A program made the position numbers and the translations under genes. The notes beneath the pieces were generated by a model. It was not told the origin of the DNA. It saw nothing but the letters and a program-made list of their open reading frames with translations, and did no database searches. DNA of 64,000 bases from Liolophura sinensis (lineage: Eukaryota; Mollusca; Polyplacophora; Chitonida; Chitonidae): NCBI RefSeq assembly GCF_032854445.1, contig NC_088300.1, positions 65,198,984-65,262,983 of the forward strand. Direction: 5' to 3'. Shown piece by piece: positions 24,051 through 37,300 of the stretch. The number at the start of each line of letters is the position of its first letter. Position 1 is the first letter of the stretch.

Positions 24051-24280
24051 TTTATTTATTTATTTGATTGGTGCTGTACGTTGTACTCAAGAATATTTCA
24101 CTTATACGACCGCGGCCAGCATTATGGTGGGTGGAAACCAGGCGGAGCCCGGGGGAAACCCACGACCATCCGCAGGTTGTTAGCAGACCATCCCACGTAC
24201 GGCCGGAGAGGAAGCCAGCATGAGCTGGACATGAACTCACAGCGCTAGCCCGCTAACCAACTGAGCCACGGAGGCCCCCA
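24051..24280 (-). mobile_element. AAATA-tailed tRNA SINE with target-site duplication
   Basis: On the minus strand the element starts GGGGCCTCCGTGGCTCAGTT (A-box like), carries GTTCATGTCC as B-box like sequence, then GCTGGCTTCCTCTCCGGCCG, GGAAACCCACGACC on the opposite strand, AATATTCTTGAGTACAACG and ends in AAATAAATAAA. AAAACTGGTTTA flanks it on both sides (24043-24054 and 24281-24292), a 12 bp target duplication. Confidence 0.93.
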
Positions 24281-24292
24281 AAAACTGGTTTA

Positions 24293-25383
24293 AGACTGAA
24301 TTGCAGATTTAGCTTTAAGTCAAGTGTTTTGTTTTGTACCTAAAAAGAATCGTGTACCAGTATTTAAAATATGACTTAAAACTGTTGCTGTTATACTTTG
24401 ACTTTGGACAACAGCATTGGCTGTAGAGTTTGGCTAAATTTTAAATATAAAATAAATACATATTTATATATATAAATAAAATAGCCTACCAGTCTTAGCT
24501 AATACAGTTTCGAACTGGGCCCAGATGTCACGTGATCAGGGTCACGGGGGACTATCCATATTAACCTATAAGATAAATTACTGCGAATACAAAGGGCAGC
24601 TGTCCAGAATATAAAGAAGTCTGTCTGCAATATTTATACACGTATAGTGTGCCTAAGAAACGGTTATGCTTATGAAATGAATGTGCTTTCATAAGAGGAA
24701 CAGAAGCGATTATTCCAGTTAAGCTAATATATGTTTAACATATATATACACACGAAGGGCCGGTCACGATTTCGATGCATATCCTGGTCTTAATTTCTAA
24801 AAAAAAAAATTTCCACGAGTTTCTCAGCTCTGGTTTTAGAATGGCCTGTCAAGTTTTAAGTGTGATATATGTGACAGTTATAACATCATGGATGACATAA
24901 TATACAGGGCACAAGTAAGGTTGCTAAATAAAATCTTGTTCATGTAAGTTGCAATGTGGAGAATGTAAATTGTGCCTACTAGATGAATGGTGCGTCTACG
25001 TATTGTGTAATACGTTGTGTTTACAAGAGGTGTAAAATAGCTATATAAGGTGTAAGTTACACGACAGTCAAGTCTGCACAGAGTAAGAGATGTTTCAGTT
25101 TCAAGTAAATCGTTCTTTCTCAAGTTAATAAACGACTATTGTCTTTTGCATGACGTCATTACATCGAATTCTTTGCTCGAATACCATTAGGTTAACGTAA
25201 ACTGTGTGTTTTTTAGTTCCAGAAACAGTAGGAATATAGGTTTACTCCTCGTCCGTCAGTCCGTCTGGAGATGTGAGTAGGCGTATAGTGTAGAGTGCAG
25301 CTCGTTCAGCAGTTAGACCCTCTGCACAGTATGGGACTCGCCTCACTAACAGTCTACATAGCACCACATGGCGTGTCCAAAGC
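24293..25383. other. Unassigned stretch beside gene A's 3' end
   Basis: This lies downstream of the hydrolase A stop codon (minus-strand sense) and should include its 3' UTR. No obvious canonical AATAAA on the minus strand was found close to the stop. Otherwise AT-rich and unremarkable. Confidence 0.35.
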
Positions 25384-28300
25384 TTAGGTTAGCAACGACA
25401 AGTTTGCGCGGCCTGAGTGGTTCTTGATGAAGTCAATTACTCTCAGGTGTGCCTTCTCACTGCTTTCCTTGAAATGACCTGTGGGGAAATAAAGACGCTG
25501 AATAAATGAGAGACAGACGTCTAGGGTAGGTGGGCCAAAAACCGTGGCGCAAGTTAAATAAAAACAATCAATGAACGATGTATACACAAAAACACAAAAT
25601 GTATTCTACAGTGTAAATTTATTACAGGGATAGACAATACTTGCGGCATGTCTCGCATATCAAGACTAGGCAAGCAGCTTTACTAGAGCTGCATTCGAAC
25701 CCGCAACTTCACTGGTCAAGATGAAGCTAACTGTAAGCAGATCAAGAGACCGAAACCCTTTGGAAACACAGAAAGGTTCGTCCGACAAATTTTACTGTAT
25801 GGTATGAACTGTCTCCCTTGTCGAGAGATTTTAACGGGTTTACAGCTCAAGATGATGGAAACTCTCGAATGTCTAGGCCTGTTATAAATCGAACCCCTAC
25901 CTGGTAGGCCAAAGAAGAGATGGCAGGCTCCCTTGCTGACGATGAGGGTTGTTTTCACTTTGGCAGCTTTTAATTTCTTCGAGTACTCTGTGACAGAAAA
26001 GCCAAGGTGCAAGGACTATAGAATGGTAAACACACAAAATGGTACAAATCACAGTAAGGCATCATTTTCCGTTGTGACGTTGCCGAGTTGGTGTACTACC
26101 TTTTCTGTTTTATGAGAAAGACACACTGAAAAGTGCGACCTACTACATGGAAGATGAATTAGAGTTCAGAAGCTTTAGGGCTGACTCAACTCGCTCTTGA
26201 AGCGGGTCTGCCTAATAGTCCCATGGGCCAGATATGATATTGCTACCATATGAGGTGGCCAAACCTGATTGGTACAAACATGTTTATAGGGTCAACAGAA
26301 GTAAATTAACACATAATAGCATTTCTGCAATGGTAACTTTATCACACATTTTGACGCATGAAAAATCACCTTATAGGGCGTTGCGCAAATTGTGCAAAAA
26401 AGCAAGAGAAACGTCAATATATAGTGGATTCTCGGTTAATAATACAAAAAGGACCCATTTAAAATTTAGCATTCCATATTTTTAATTCACGTGCGCTATT
26501 AGCTGAATGTTCAGTTGACATGTATACATTTACATGTAAGGTTTGCAAGACTTTCAGCTGGGTTGATAACAGTCTATCAACGATTTATATGCCCAGCTGT
26601 GTATTTCTATCATTACGGTGAGTTAAGGTAGACTAGTTTAGGTAAGTAAACCTTCGTGTCATTTCCTTACCTGTGATTTACAAGTCAAAAAAATTACAAT
26701 GTCAGAGCAAATCTTTGATCCGTTTTTATATACCCCCGCCAATAGACGGAGCGTATTATGTTATAGCGATTTTGTCCGCCCGTCCGTCCATCCGCCCATA
26801 TGCGTGTCCGGGCTACAATTCCAACAGTTTTCAACATAGAGTTTTAATGCTTGGTGGATACATAGATACACAGATGACGATGTGTCACGACTCGAATTTG
26901 TCCATTTTCGCGGTTGTCATGGTTACCAGATTGCCATTTTCCCTATGTATACCATATAAATAGATATGATTTCGTGTCCGGCTACAACTCCAACTGTTTT
27001 CCGCTTAAATTTTTAATTTGTTGTGGATACATAGATACACAGATGACCATGTGTCACGAGTTACATTTGTCCATTTTCGCGGTTGTCATGGTAACAGGGT
27101 AACTGTTTGCCTTACATATACTATATAAATAAAAATGACTTCGTGTCCGCATAAAGTTTTCATTTGTGGTAGACACATTTGTTCACTTGCGCGGTTGTCA
27201 TGGTAACCACATACCTATCATCAACACCCATGAAGATTCCCCTTAGGAGTTATACTCTCCAAAATACTCTCCAAAAAAGCCATAAATGCATTAACTGAAA
27301 TGACCCTAAAGCAAATTATTTCTTAATGGATGTACCATCCGTTGATGAAAGCACTACTATGCAAATGGAGCAGCCAGGCATCATTCATTGTCTTGATGAT
27401 TAATCTGAATCCTTGATATGGCAATAAGATTAGGTTCATGGAACCTTCTATAACGAGCGGTGGACATTAGGACATGACCGCTAGCTCAATAGCATTCTCA
27501 CCATGGCAAGAGTTGACTTTACCATCCAAAGGTGCTTGTGATTAACCTGTTACTATCACTTGTAGATTTTATAGGGATACACCAACTACTTCCGGAGCGT
27601 TCCCCCAAAACATTGACAGATTTCAAGATATTTGCTCTTAAGAGATGAAATTGTGCCAGCAGCAAAGCAGATAAAGATGTTTCAAGGACTATCATGCAGA
27701 TGCAATTATTCTCTAATGGACGAACAAGCCTCCTACCCAGTTTGCTTAGTTTTGTGCAGATGGCAGCATACTTAGAACAGCAATCCAAAAACTTGACCCA
27801 GGACTATTTTCCCTAAACAGGCGGACCTCGAAGCAGTCGTGCATTAAAGTCTTGATTCCAGACATAGCGGTGTTAATAATCATTCGTTTATTCCTCCGGA
27901 GATAGTGTTCAGACTTTAGGAGTTAATAAAAACGTACAAAAACTCTTCGTATAAGACAGTTTCTCCTTCTAAATCATAAAGTGCTAAGCTTGAGAGATTT
28001 AACATCAAGGTCAAACATCCACAAACAATCATGTTTCAGAATGAGTTGGATGGGTCACTTTACTTTGTCTTTCGAATGAGAGGAGAAATCTTATCCCTAC
28101 AGCTTGACTATACAATGAACCAATGACTGCCAGCACCCAGTGTTCCATAATTAAAGTCACCATCCAATTGAGATGTCAAATTAAGGAGCAAAATGTTGAT
28201 TAAACACCCATGCTACCCACTGACAGATAATAAGGGGTTTGAATGTCCCTCTGAAACAATCAAAAGTCTTGCAGTTTCCTTCGGTGTTTGGGTCATGGAA

Positions 28301-31300
28301 AGACCCCTACTATGTGCCATTTGAAATTTACCATTTGGACATTTAGAACTGAAGTCAACAGTTAACTGTTACCACAAACACGACAGAATGCCCTAAAATG
28401 TTACAAAACATAAACTTTATGTCTTCTGTCTTTTCCTGGCTGCAAAGACTGCTCATGCAGTCCTTCTCGCCCCTGTACCTCACCCCTCTCCCAGAGAGAG
28501 CTAAAAAGTCATCTTTCAGCAACAAATCTGCCATAATGTTTGAGAGGATTAGCTTGAATTAGTTATGGAAGTATTCCTAAAGATAAATACTCTGTTCCTG
28601 AGTCCACTTCAAAGGAGGCATAACCCATACAAAGCTACCCATCTGCGAGGGCTATCATATTAAAACATGAACTAAAGACACGTACCAACTTAGAAATAGC
28701 ACGGAGATTAGGCCACTCTGGGTGGTACCAATATGTGAAATTTGGGGTTTTGACCCATGGACTATAAGGCAAAAATATGCTTACCATAAGCATCATCTCT
28801 GATCGGGTCACACTCGGCTGCTATGATCAGTGCTGGCGGAAGTCCCTCGAAATTTGGTCGATGAAGAGGATTACACCGGACATTAGACATGTCTTCCTCG
28901 TTATCAACGAAAAGTGACATCGACCTTGAAGACACATGAAAAATAAATAAAAAAAATACTTTAAGCACATTGGCTAGTGTTAAACGCAGTGTTCAAGAGT
29001 TTTTGACACATGTATATGACGGTGATCCGTTTTATGGGTTAAGGAAACTGGAGAGAACAGAGTAAACCGCCGACCTTCGTTAGGTACCTGGCAAACCTCT
29101 TGACACAAACACAGCTGAAATAACGAGAGCTGGATTAGAACACGTGACCTCGCTTGTCAAGGGCCCGATGGTCGTGAGATAGCGCATTAACCATTTAGAA
29201 CAGCTAGTTCCCACTTTAAAATGTACTCATCTTACTTACTATACTGGGCATAAACATCTCCCCAAAGAAATTCTATACAAATTCAAAACCCCATGAAACC
29301 TGCAATCATAATAAAATAACTTTGTATACTGTCGAAATTCAAGAATAAGCGAGCTCAACAAAGGCTCTGAAAGAAAAATGGTCATCAGAACATGAACAAT
29401 TCCAAACGTACGATGTTACTGGAAATCAAGTTTAATGTTCGCCCAAGACATTTCGACCAATTCCATACACAAAGATGCCTGAGAAAAAGAAACGTGTTCA
29501 ACAGCAAGATTTCAACCCGAGAATATTATCTAAGATTTTTTTTTTGCCATGTTGGTTAACCCAATCGTTACAAAGATGACATTGCCAAGATCTAGTCATT
29601 CTTACTTTTCCAGAGACTGCCGCGTTATGATTGGCCCATCTTCAAACTCGCCATAGGACTTCAGATCCATCTTCATGTCAAGTTTTGGACAAGCTAAAAT
29701 CTGAAACAAAAAGAGTACCACAATCTATCACCGAGAGCCAAAATGCTTCTTTCATGCAAGCGATTTAAAAGCGTCAAGGGGAGGTAACTCGCGGAGCCGT
29801 TCTAGGATTCTCCTTCATTGTGCATCGTCAGCTATGAGCTATCTTGAAATACATCTAAGATTCAGCAATGAGGTTGGTTCTGCAATAGATTTAAATCAAG
29901 AGGGTTGTTAAGTACCATTTCCATTTCAGATTCTCCGCACATAAACCAGACAAGCGCCAAATATTATTTATTTCATCAGGATTTAACGCCGTACTCAAGA
30001 AATATACTCAGCGGTCAAGCATGATGGACGTCAACAGCCGCCAGAACAATTTCCAAAAAAATGTTCAACACAAACCACCAAAGAATTAAGAAATTAGGAC
30101 GGAGTCATGCAAAGCGAATCAGTCAACAGTTTTGAAGAATGACGAAAAGACGCAAGGAATATTCTAAGCAACTGAGTTAAACCATTGTCCAAACCGCGTA
30201 CGGTACTATGCTAGTTTTCACCAGACAATTCAAATATGTTTTTCATCTGCGCTTCGTATAAGAGTACATTGTTATATACTAGTATAACTTATGTCTAGTC
30301 GAAAACTAAAAACTAAAAGTTACAACGAATTTGCCGTATGTAAGTTTCTACATTATTTGGAGCATATGGTTCTGTCACAAAGGTCAAATCATATTAAGAT
30401 CCGCCAATGAACTGACATCAGTTATTGTAACAAGTAAAATGTGTATTACCTGATAGCTGATTCCTGGAAGCTCGTGACATACAGTAGCGGCAATGTTCGC
30501 GCCTGCGCTCTGACCTCCTACTCCAACAGTGCTGTCATTTGATGCTCCTGAAATGTACAAAAAGTATTTAAAAATACATTTAACTTTACTTAAGTACAGC
30601 CATGAATTATGAAGAATGATGACTGCCAATATACACAAATTCACCGAACTTCATTATTCAAGTTATTATTCAAGAGTTCTACCTCTGACAGAAATAATGT
30701 GTATGCATTACCTTATTGATATTAATCGATATCTCCAATAATTCAATTTTTTTGAAATTAAGACTTAAACCTGTTGTCTAAGTTATTGTTATCAACAATA
30801 AGAAGCAATACTGGACCATCTTTCTCAAATCTTCTTAAATCAGAATCATCGTGAAGATTTTGTAAAATGGCGTTGTCTGTTGGTTATAGCGGCATTAGGT
30901 GATGTCATTCACGACAAATGCATACCATAAAATGATTTACGACGTTTTGTGAAAATTAGTCTGGATAATTAAATGAGGTAATTCTTTACCCAGTAGACCT
31001 TTATTCATGGCGGCCCACCTGACTGCGCTCACCGCGTCGTCATAGCAGGCCGGGAACTTGTGCTCGGGGGCCAGGCGATACCCAACAGACACAGTTATAC
31101 ATTTGGCTTCTCTGAAGGGTAACAACAACAACACAATTTAATTAATTGAATAGGAGGTTAATTGTACAGGCTATACACTTTTCCTTCAGCATGATAAAGT
31201 GAAGAGAAGGTTTTCTCCAGGTCCAGGTACAAATTCGATTATATATATAGAGGCCTACACATTCATAAATTCTATGCCAGAAACTATTATGGAATGTTAA

Positions 31301-34300
31301 CTTAAAAACACACGGATCCACCCATACCACACACGTGAGTTTAAAGTACGTTAAAGAAATTTAAAGAGATTCAAAGCCACACACGTAAAAGACAAGAATA
31401 TTTCGATTATGTGACTGCTGTGAAGTTTCTAGGTGGAGGCTCATGACGTCAAAGAGGCGATCAAACTGGCGATCAAACGGGAGTTAAATTTTAGCACGCG
31501 CGGTCATAGGTCATATGCTACATTCGGAATGACCAATCAGGTGGCTCGGTCAGCGAAGACCTCTGCTCAGATTGTCCTATGAAGTGGTGAAATGCTTTTC
31601 TTAAATGCTGAGAAGAACACGTTGGGAATTTTATGGTTGACTGCAGACATACGGTGAGAACTTCGGAATTGAACAACATCAATATCATTTTGTTAATGCC
31701 CCATCATCAATCTTCATGGCCTCTAAAAAAAGTGTACTCTAAGTAACAAAGATTGTGTGCGTCTGGTTAACATCATGTGTTGAAATTTCCAAAAATTTCT
31801 TCGGAAAAGCATCAAAAAACATTAGTAAGTGGCAAAATCGTTTTATGATTAAAAGCAGGAATCGATCCTCCCGACTCCTCGGCCAGAACAGCCTGTGTCA
31901 GTAACCATGGCTACAACACGTCCATCTGTTAAATTTGTCGTATTCGAGAGGCGAAGCGCGGGCAAACCAGACGAGACCTCTTCTACTTGCGCAACTATAC
32001 ATGTACCATCGACCCTGTGGTTCGAATGTCAAGAAACTCCCACAATGCCGGTACCAACAAATACAACATGTCTGCCTCCTGGATTTGCCTTATTCAGGAG
32101 GCCAAAACACCGGGTTTTTGATAATTAATACACGCTTCATTACAAAACGTTCATACAGCTATGGATGCATTCGCTGAATGGTTCTTTAAACAAACCATTT
32201 CAAGCAAAAGGTGTGGACGTGACGTCAATGATACACACTGGGTCTCAACAGATCACCACAGAATTCAATACTTTACAAGCGTTTTACTCAGTTGGTAAAC
32301 TTCTAGCAGAAAAAAATTCGGTCTGTTTTCCAGGGTAGCGTTTAATGATCTTTAATCTGATATATACTTCATTTTAGTATATATGTTTTATATGCCTTTA
32401 ATGCCGAGCGCCAGAGAAAATGCCGTTTGTAAGTCTTAGAAGGGACCGCTTTAAATCTATAATCTTTAAATATAATCTACCAGGAAGGTGCAGTCTAGAT
32501 GGATGTTTACTGTTGACAGGTTACAAACAGGTCATATGTGTATAACCAAATATCTATGGAAGACAGGGAGAAAGCCTTAGTGTACATGGGTGTTATTATG
32601 TACCTGCCTAATGAATACCTTCCACACAATCAAGATTAAGACGCCGTTTCAGCTGTGCTTCACGTAAGTTTACGTGCTTGATCTAGATCGAAAATATATG
32701 GCAGTTGTCGCCTAAAGAAAGGTCATTGAGCAGAAGTGTAAGTAGTAGTATATCTATTCTTCAGCGTTTAACCTCACCGTGAGAAAATCTTGCAGATAGA
32801 ATCGGCAGCTTGTCGTGAAGAGGCGATGAACGCTCCCCCGTGAAAGAAGACAAACACAGACGGCTTGGGACCTCTGTCTTTAGGTATATAGGCTGTTACT
32901 GGAATCCCACCTGTTGGAAGGAAAACACGTACTCTGTGAATTGGTATATTCAACAGATACTATTACTATGATACACAGCACTAGTAATAAATTTGAATGG
33001 AAACATACTCTGTTTAAACCCACCCATAGCAATACAAATACTGTACAATGCACGAAATACCCTTCGGTCGTAGGCCCGGTCGTAAGCTCGGTCGTTAGCA
33101 CAGTTGTAAGTGAACATGAGGTTTGATTGTAATGATGGCATATATGCCTCAACTTTTATTTATTTATTTATTTGATTGGTGTTTCACCCCGTACTTAAGA
33201 ATACTTCACTTATACGACAGCGGCCAGCATTGTCGTGGGAGGAAACTGAGTAGAGCCCGGGGGAAACCCACGACCATCCGCAAGTTGGTGCCAGAGGCTT
33301 CTGGGTCATTACGCTGCGCTGGCGCGCTAACCAACTGAGCCAAGGAGGCCCCCACCTCAACTTTATAAAACAGTACAAATATAACAGTTAACAAACCGTA
33401 CAATGTCCCCCAGCCATACAAATTTGCACGGGATGGTGGGTTTACACGGCAATGAAGGCCTCAACAATAACAAAACAACAGGCCAAGACAAACAAAAACA
33501 ATAGGGATAGGCATATGTGATACAAGTGTGATGAAAATTGCTTAACAACTTCAGGAGATATTGTATTTACAATCTGTCAAAATACAATTTAATTGGCCAC
33601 AGTGACCGTGAAATAATTCGCCAAGTTGACCTTTGTAAATGCTTGGTGTATAAGTTTGATAAATTTATAATGTTTAAGACACAGTGTTTTTAAAAAAATG
33701 TAGAGACAGACAGACAGACATACATACATACAGACGGGCGACCCCCACCCGCTGCAAAAACACCCCCAGGCTAACACTGAGCCTAACCCAACAGAGGTAC
33801 ACAGAAGCCAAGCGTTTCTTAGTTCTTCTAGTGTAATTAGGACCTTCACAAAACCATGACTTCTTCCAAATATTTTCAGCAAAGCTCTACATGTCGATCT
33901 AATTAAAAACAAAATCAACAGCCGGAAGCAGTGAACTATCATTTTTTACTGATGTGTGAAATAGGGCATCCACAAAAACTGAAATATTATACTTTTTCAA
34001 GATTTCTGCGCAAAGTAAGATTAATGGATGAAGAATCCTGGCACCAAATTTCAAACACGCTGTGCAATATGTCAAAAGCCTAATTCCATTCTCCCAGTGC
34101 TAAAAACGCTTGACAGATTCAAATTAGCTAGTCGTGAGAGGGATCAGGTTCTGTTCAAGTCTAACGATGTCTGGAAGAGCGGAGAGTGGAGGTGGGGGGA
34201 TTGGTAATCTCAATTCCATTATAGCATTTCAGCCTTCCTTATGGTCATATTTCCATGATTGCAGTTACTTTATATGAAGAAGTGGTAGTCATTTCTTCTT

Positions 34301-37300
34301 ATTTCTACGACGTCAATACCCTTATTTCTCCATTAGTGCGAAAGATTAGGTCGACCAGGCGTCAAGGATTGCCAGACTTTGTCAGACAGGCTTTTATAAG
34401 CAGAAATAAAGATCCTGCTACACACGTGTACACTAAGATTATTTATTACTCGTAGTTCAGTACTGGGCTATCTGATACACCACAGCTTATGCCAGAAACA
34501 TTATCAATATCCATTCACTTCTGAAAACCTTTCATAGTTTTTATACCAATAACCTGCTCAGAAATAACATTAAATATTCAAAAATTAAAAAAAAAAATTA
34601 ATTTTCTCGGTCTTGGTCTCCACGACAACCCTGTAACGTGAAATTTCGACAGAAGTCAAAAGGAAAGAAACAAACAAGTGCTATTCTTCTGCTGGCGTAA
34701 TCACTGAAAGCAATCTAACAGAGCGTTTCCTACAAAACACAGTAAAGTCCCAAAGGACAAAGACTTGGAAAGAAAACGATAAACAGCCTATTCCCCTCAA
34801 AAAACATTACTCGTTTTCACAGGTTTATTATTAATAGTATCCCTGCTCCCGGTCAACACAGCCGATACCAGAAGCGAGGAAGAAGTGTAAATAAAATGCG
34901 TAAAACTTGCACTTCCAGATAGAAGTAAGAAATGGGTGAATGTCTCGGTAGATGACACGTAAAGTCAAGTGATAATGCTTTTTCCAAAATAGCAAAATTT
35001 CTTATTTCATTAGCCTGTGGTAGAAAAACGACGTCTATGGCTCTAAGTTAGGTACACTGGGGAATAAGGGTGAAAGGGATGAACTTCTCTAATACTGTCA
35101 CAGTTTAGCCCATCCCTTGGGGATTCTTCAGTAGCAATCTTTGTAAACCGAGTTTATTGCATATCGATTTCCTTCAGCCCCTGACGCCTGTTCCGGCTGA
35201 TTGTGGAATTTGTGGTGACCACCTTGATGGAGTCTAATCTCATAACCTTTGTGCTGAACCAACAATGGTGTCATGACGCTGAATTATCGTGGGAAGCTCG
35301 AAGACGGGCATAGCATCAAGGCACACACACACAAAAAATACAGGAATGAATATCACAAAAAATCTAATCCACCCAATAAGGATCAGTATGACCTAAACTC
35401 TTATCAGTAATTTAATATGTCCACAGCTGGCTGGTGTCTCTGCAGACACAAAATACTTATATCATACCATTTCAATACTTCTGATTTCTTTTTAGTTATG
35501 CAGTAGGTTCAACAAATCGTTTGCATACAAAAGAGTCTACAAACAAATGTCCCAGCTATAACAGTAAAGAATTCAACATTTCATACCAATAGAATTCCAT
35601 CAAAACTCATAGCAATAATTAATAAGGCAGTGGTTTCGTGCACTGTGTATAAAGGACATGCGGAGTTTTAATGTTACACAAGAGTATAATCTGTTTGCAA
35701 GCAAATACAAGCGAAGCCAAGTGAGCAATACCTTCACGTAACATGAAAATCAAATCCATCTCGGCTGGGTCTACCTGAGATTGTTAGCATGCTAGAAAGG
35801 CCGCCTTGCTTCCTGACAAGACTGTTTATAGCTCAAACAAGCGGTGTGTCGTGTATTTTTGAAGATACGTAAGGCACTTCAGTCTGACGTTCTCGGGTGT
35901 AAGTCTTTTTTCATGGGTGCAAGAAGTGGAATGAAGCACAGATGTGGCGCCAGACTCGAGTATATGTCAAATTCATGAACACGGAGCTGGTGCCAAATAA
36001 TCGCACACCTCACCCTTTTGCCAATCAATTGGATATCAGTTTTGATGTGAGCCACACAAAGATCGTTGGGTTGATTTGCCCTCGGCCAGCTGCTGTTATG
36101 ATTTCTCTAAGTATACTATGCCAAGCCGGTGCACACAATATATAAGTATAGTATAAACCCTTGTCTGAAGGGGGGATTTCCCAGAAGGCTTGTATTTCCA
36201 CACCATACAAAACATTTACCTGAAAGTATTTCTGTACATACAGTAAGTTCTCCGAATTCCTAGCAATCAAATGTATGTTTTTGTGTAGAAGAACATATTC
36301 AGTCAGACGGAGAATGACAGACGCCTTCTGGAATGCGAGTTAACCATGGCAAGTAAAAGCATGTATCTTAGCAGCCCGAAAATCCGTCCTAAGCATGGCT
36401 TATATTTACTGATACGGAGACCGCTGCCATCCTTATCGCGGACGACGGGTGCACCCTATTATCACGCTGTAAGCTCGCTGCATACGCGATACGCGATAAT
36501 TAATATCCAAATCCACATCATTCCCGGTCTGTCCGTAAGTTAGAACAATTATGCACCTTTTCCAACCATGGACACTGACCATTATTGGATATTTACTCAA
36601 AAAATCTCAGTCGAGCTCGAAAATAAGGCCGTCAACCCGAATGACCTCAATTGGTAGGTCAATCATGCTGACGTCTGTTGAGAATCTGACATCATGTAAA
36701 AATATTTCACTTATTCCTTATTTCACTAAGTAGTCCAATCTATGGAACAGCTCAAAACGCAAAAGTAAATGTTGCTTTGAATACTTATTCTAGAGTGCAG
36801 TAGAAGTATGAAGTGTCAGATGACAAGATGACAAGAAATTGACGCTATGACTTGATGACTTGAATTGATTACTTTTTTCCCCCAGAAAAACGTCAACCAC
36901 AGCTGCGCATGCGCCTAGCGCGAAAACATTATAGTTGCACGTGTTAAATGACGACGTGGGTAGGGCTCAAAAGCGAGACATCTTGGAATTAACACTCATA
37001 TACGCCACGGAATGAGGTAAAAATTGTCCACAAGGCCACGAAGCCGTTGTCAGATGTAATCTACTTGACATTTAGTTTTGGCTCGCTGTGAGTTCAAGTC
37101 CAGCTCATGCTGGCTTCCTCTCCGGCCGTAAGTGGGAAGGTCTGCCAGCAACCTGCGGATGGTCGTGGGTTTCCCCCAGGCTGTGCCCGGTTTCCACCCA
37201 CCATAGTGCTGGCCGCGGTCGTATAAGTGAAATATTCTTGAGTACGGCGTAAAACACCAATCAAATAAATAAATAAATAAATAAGTTTTGGCTCGTATTT

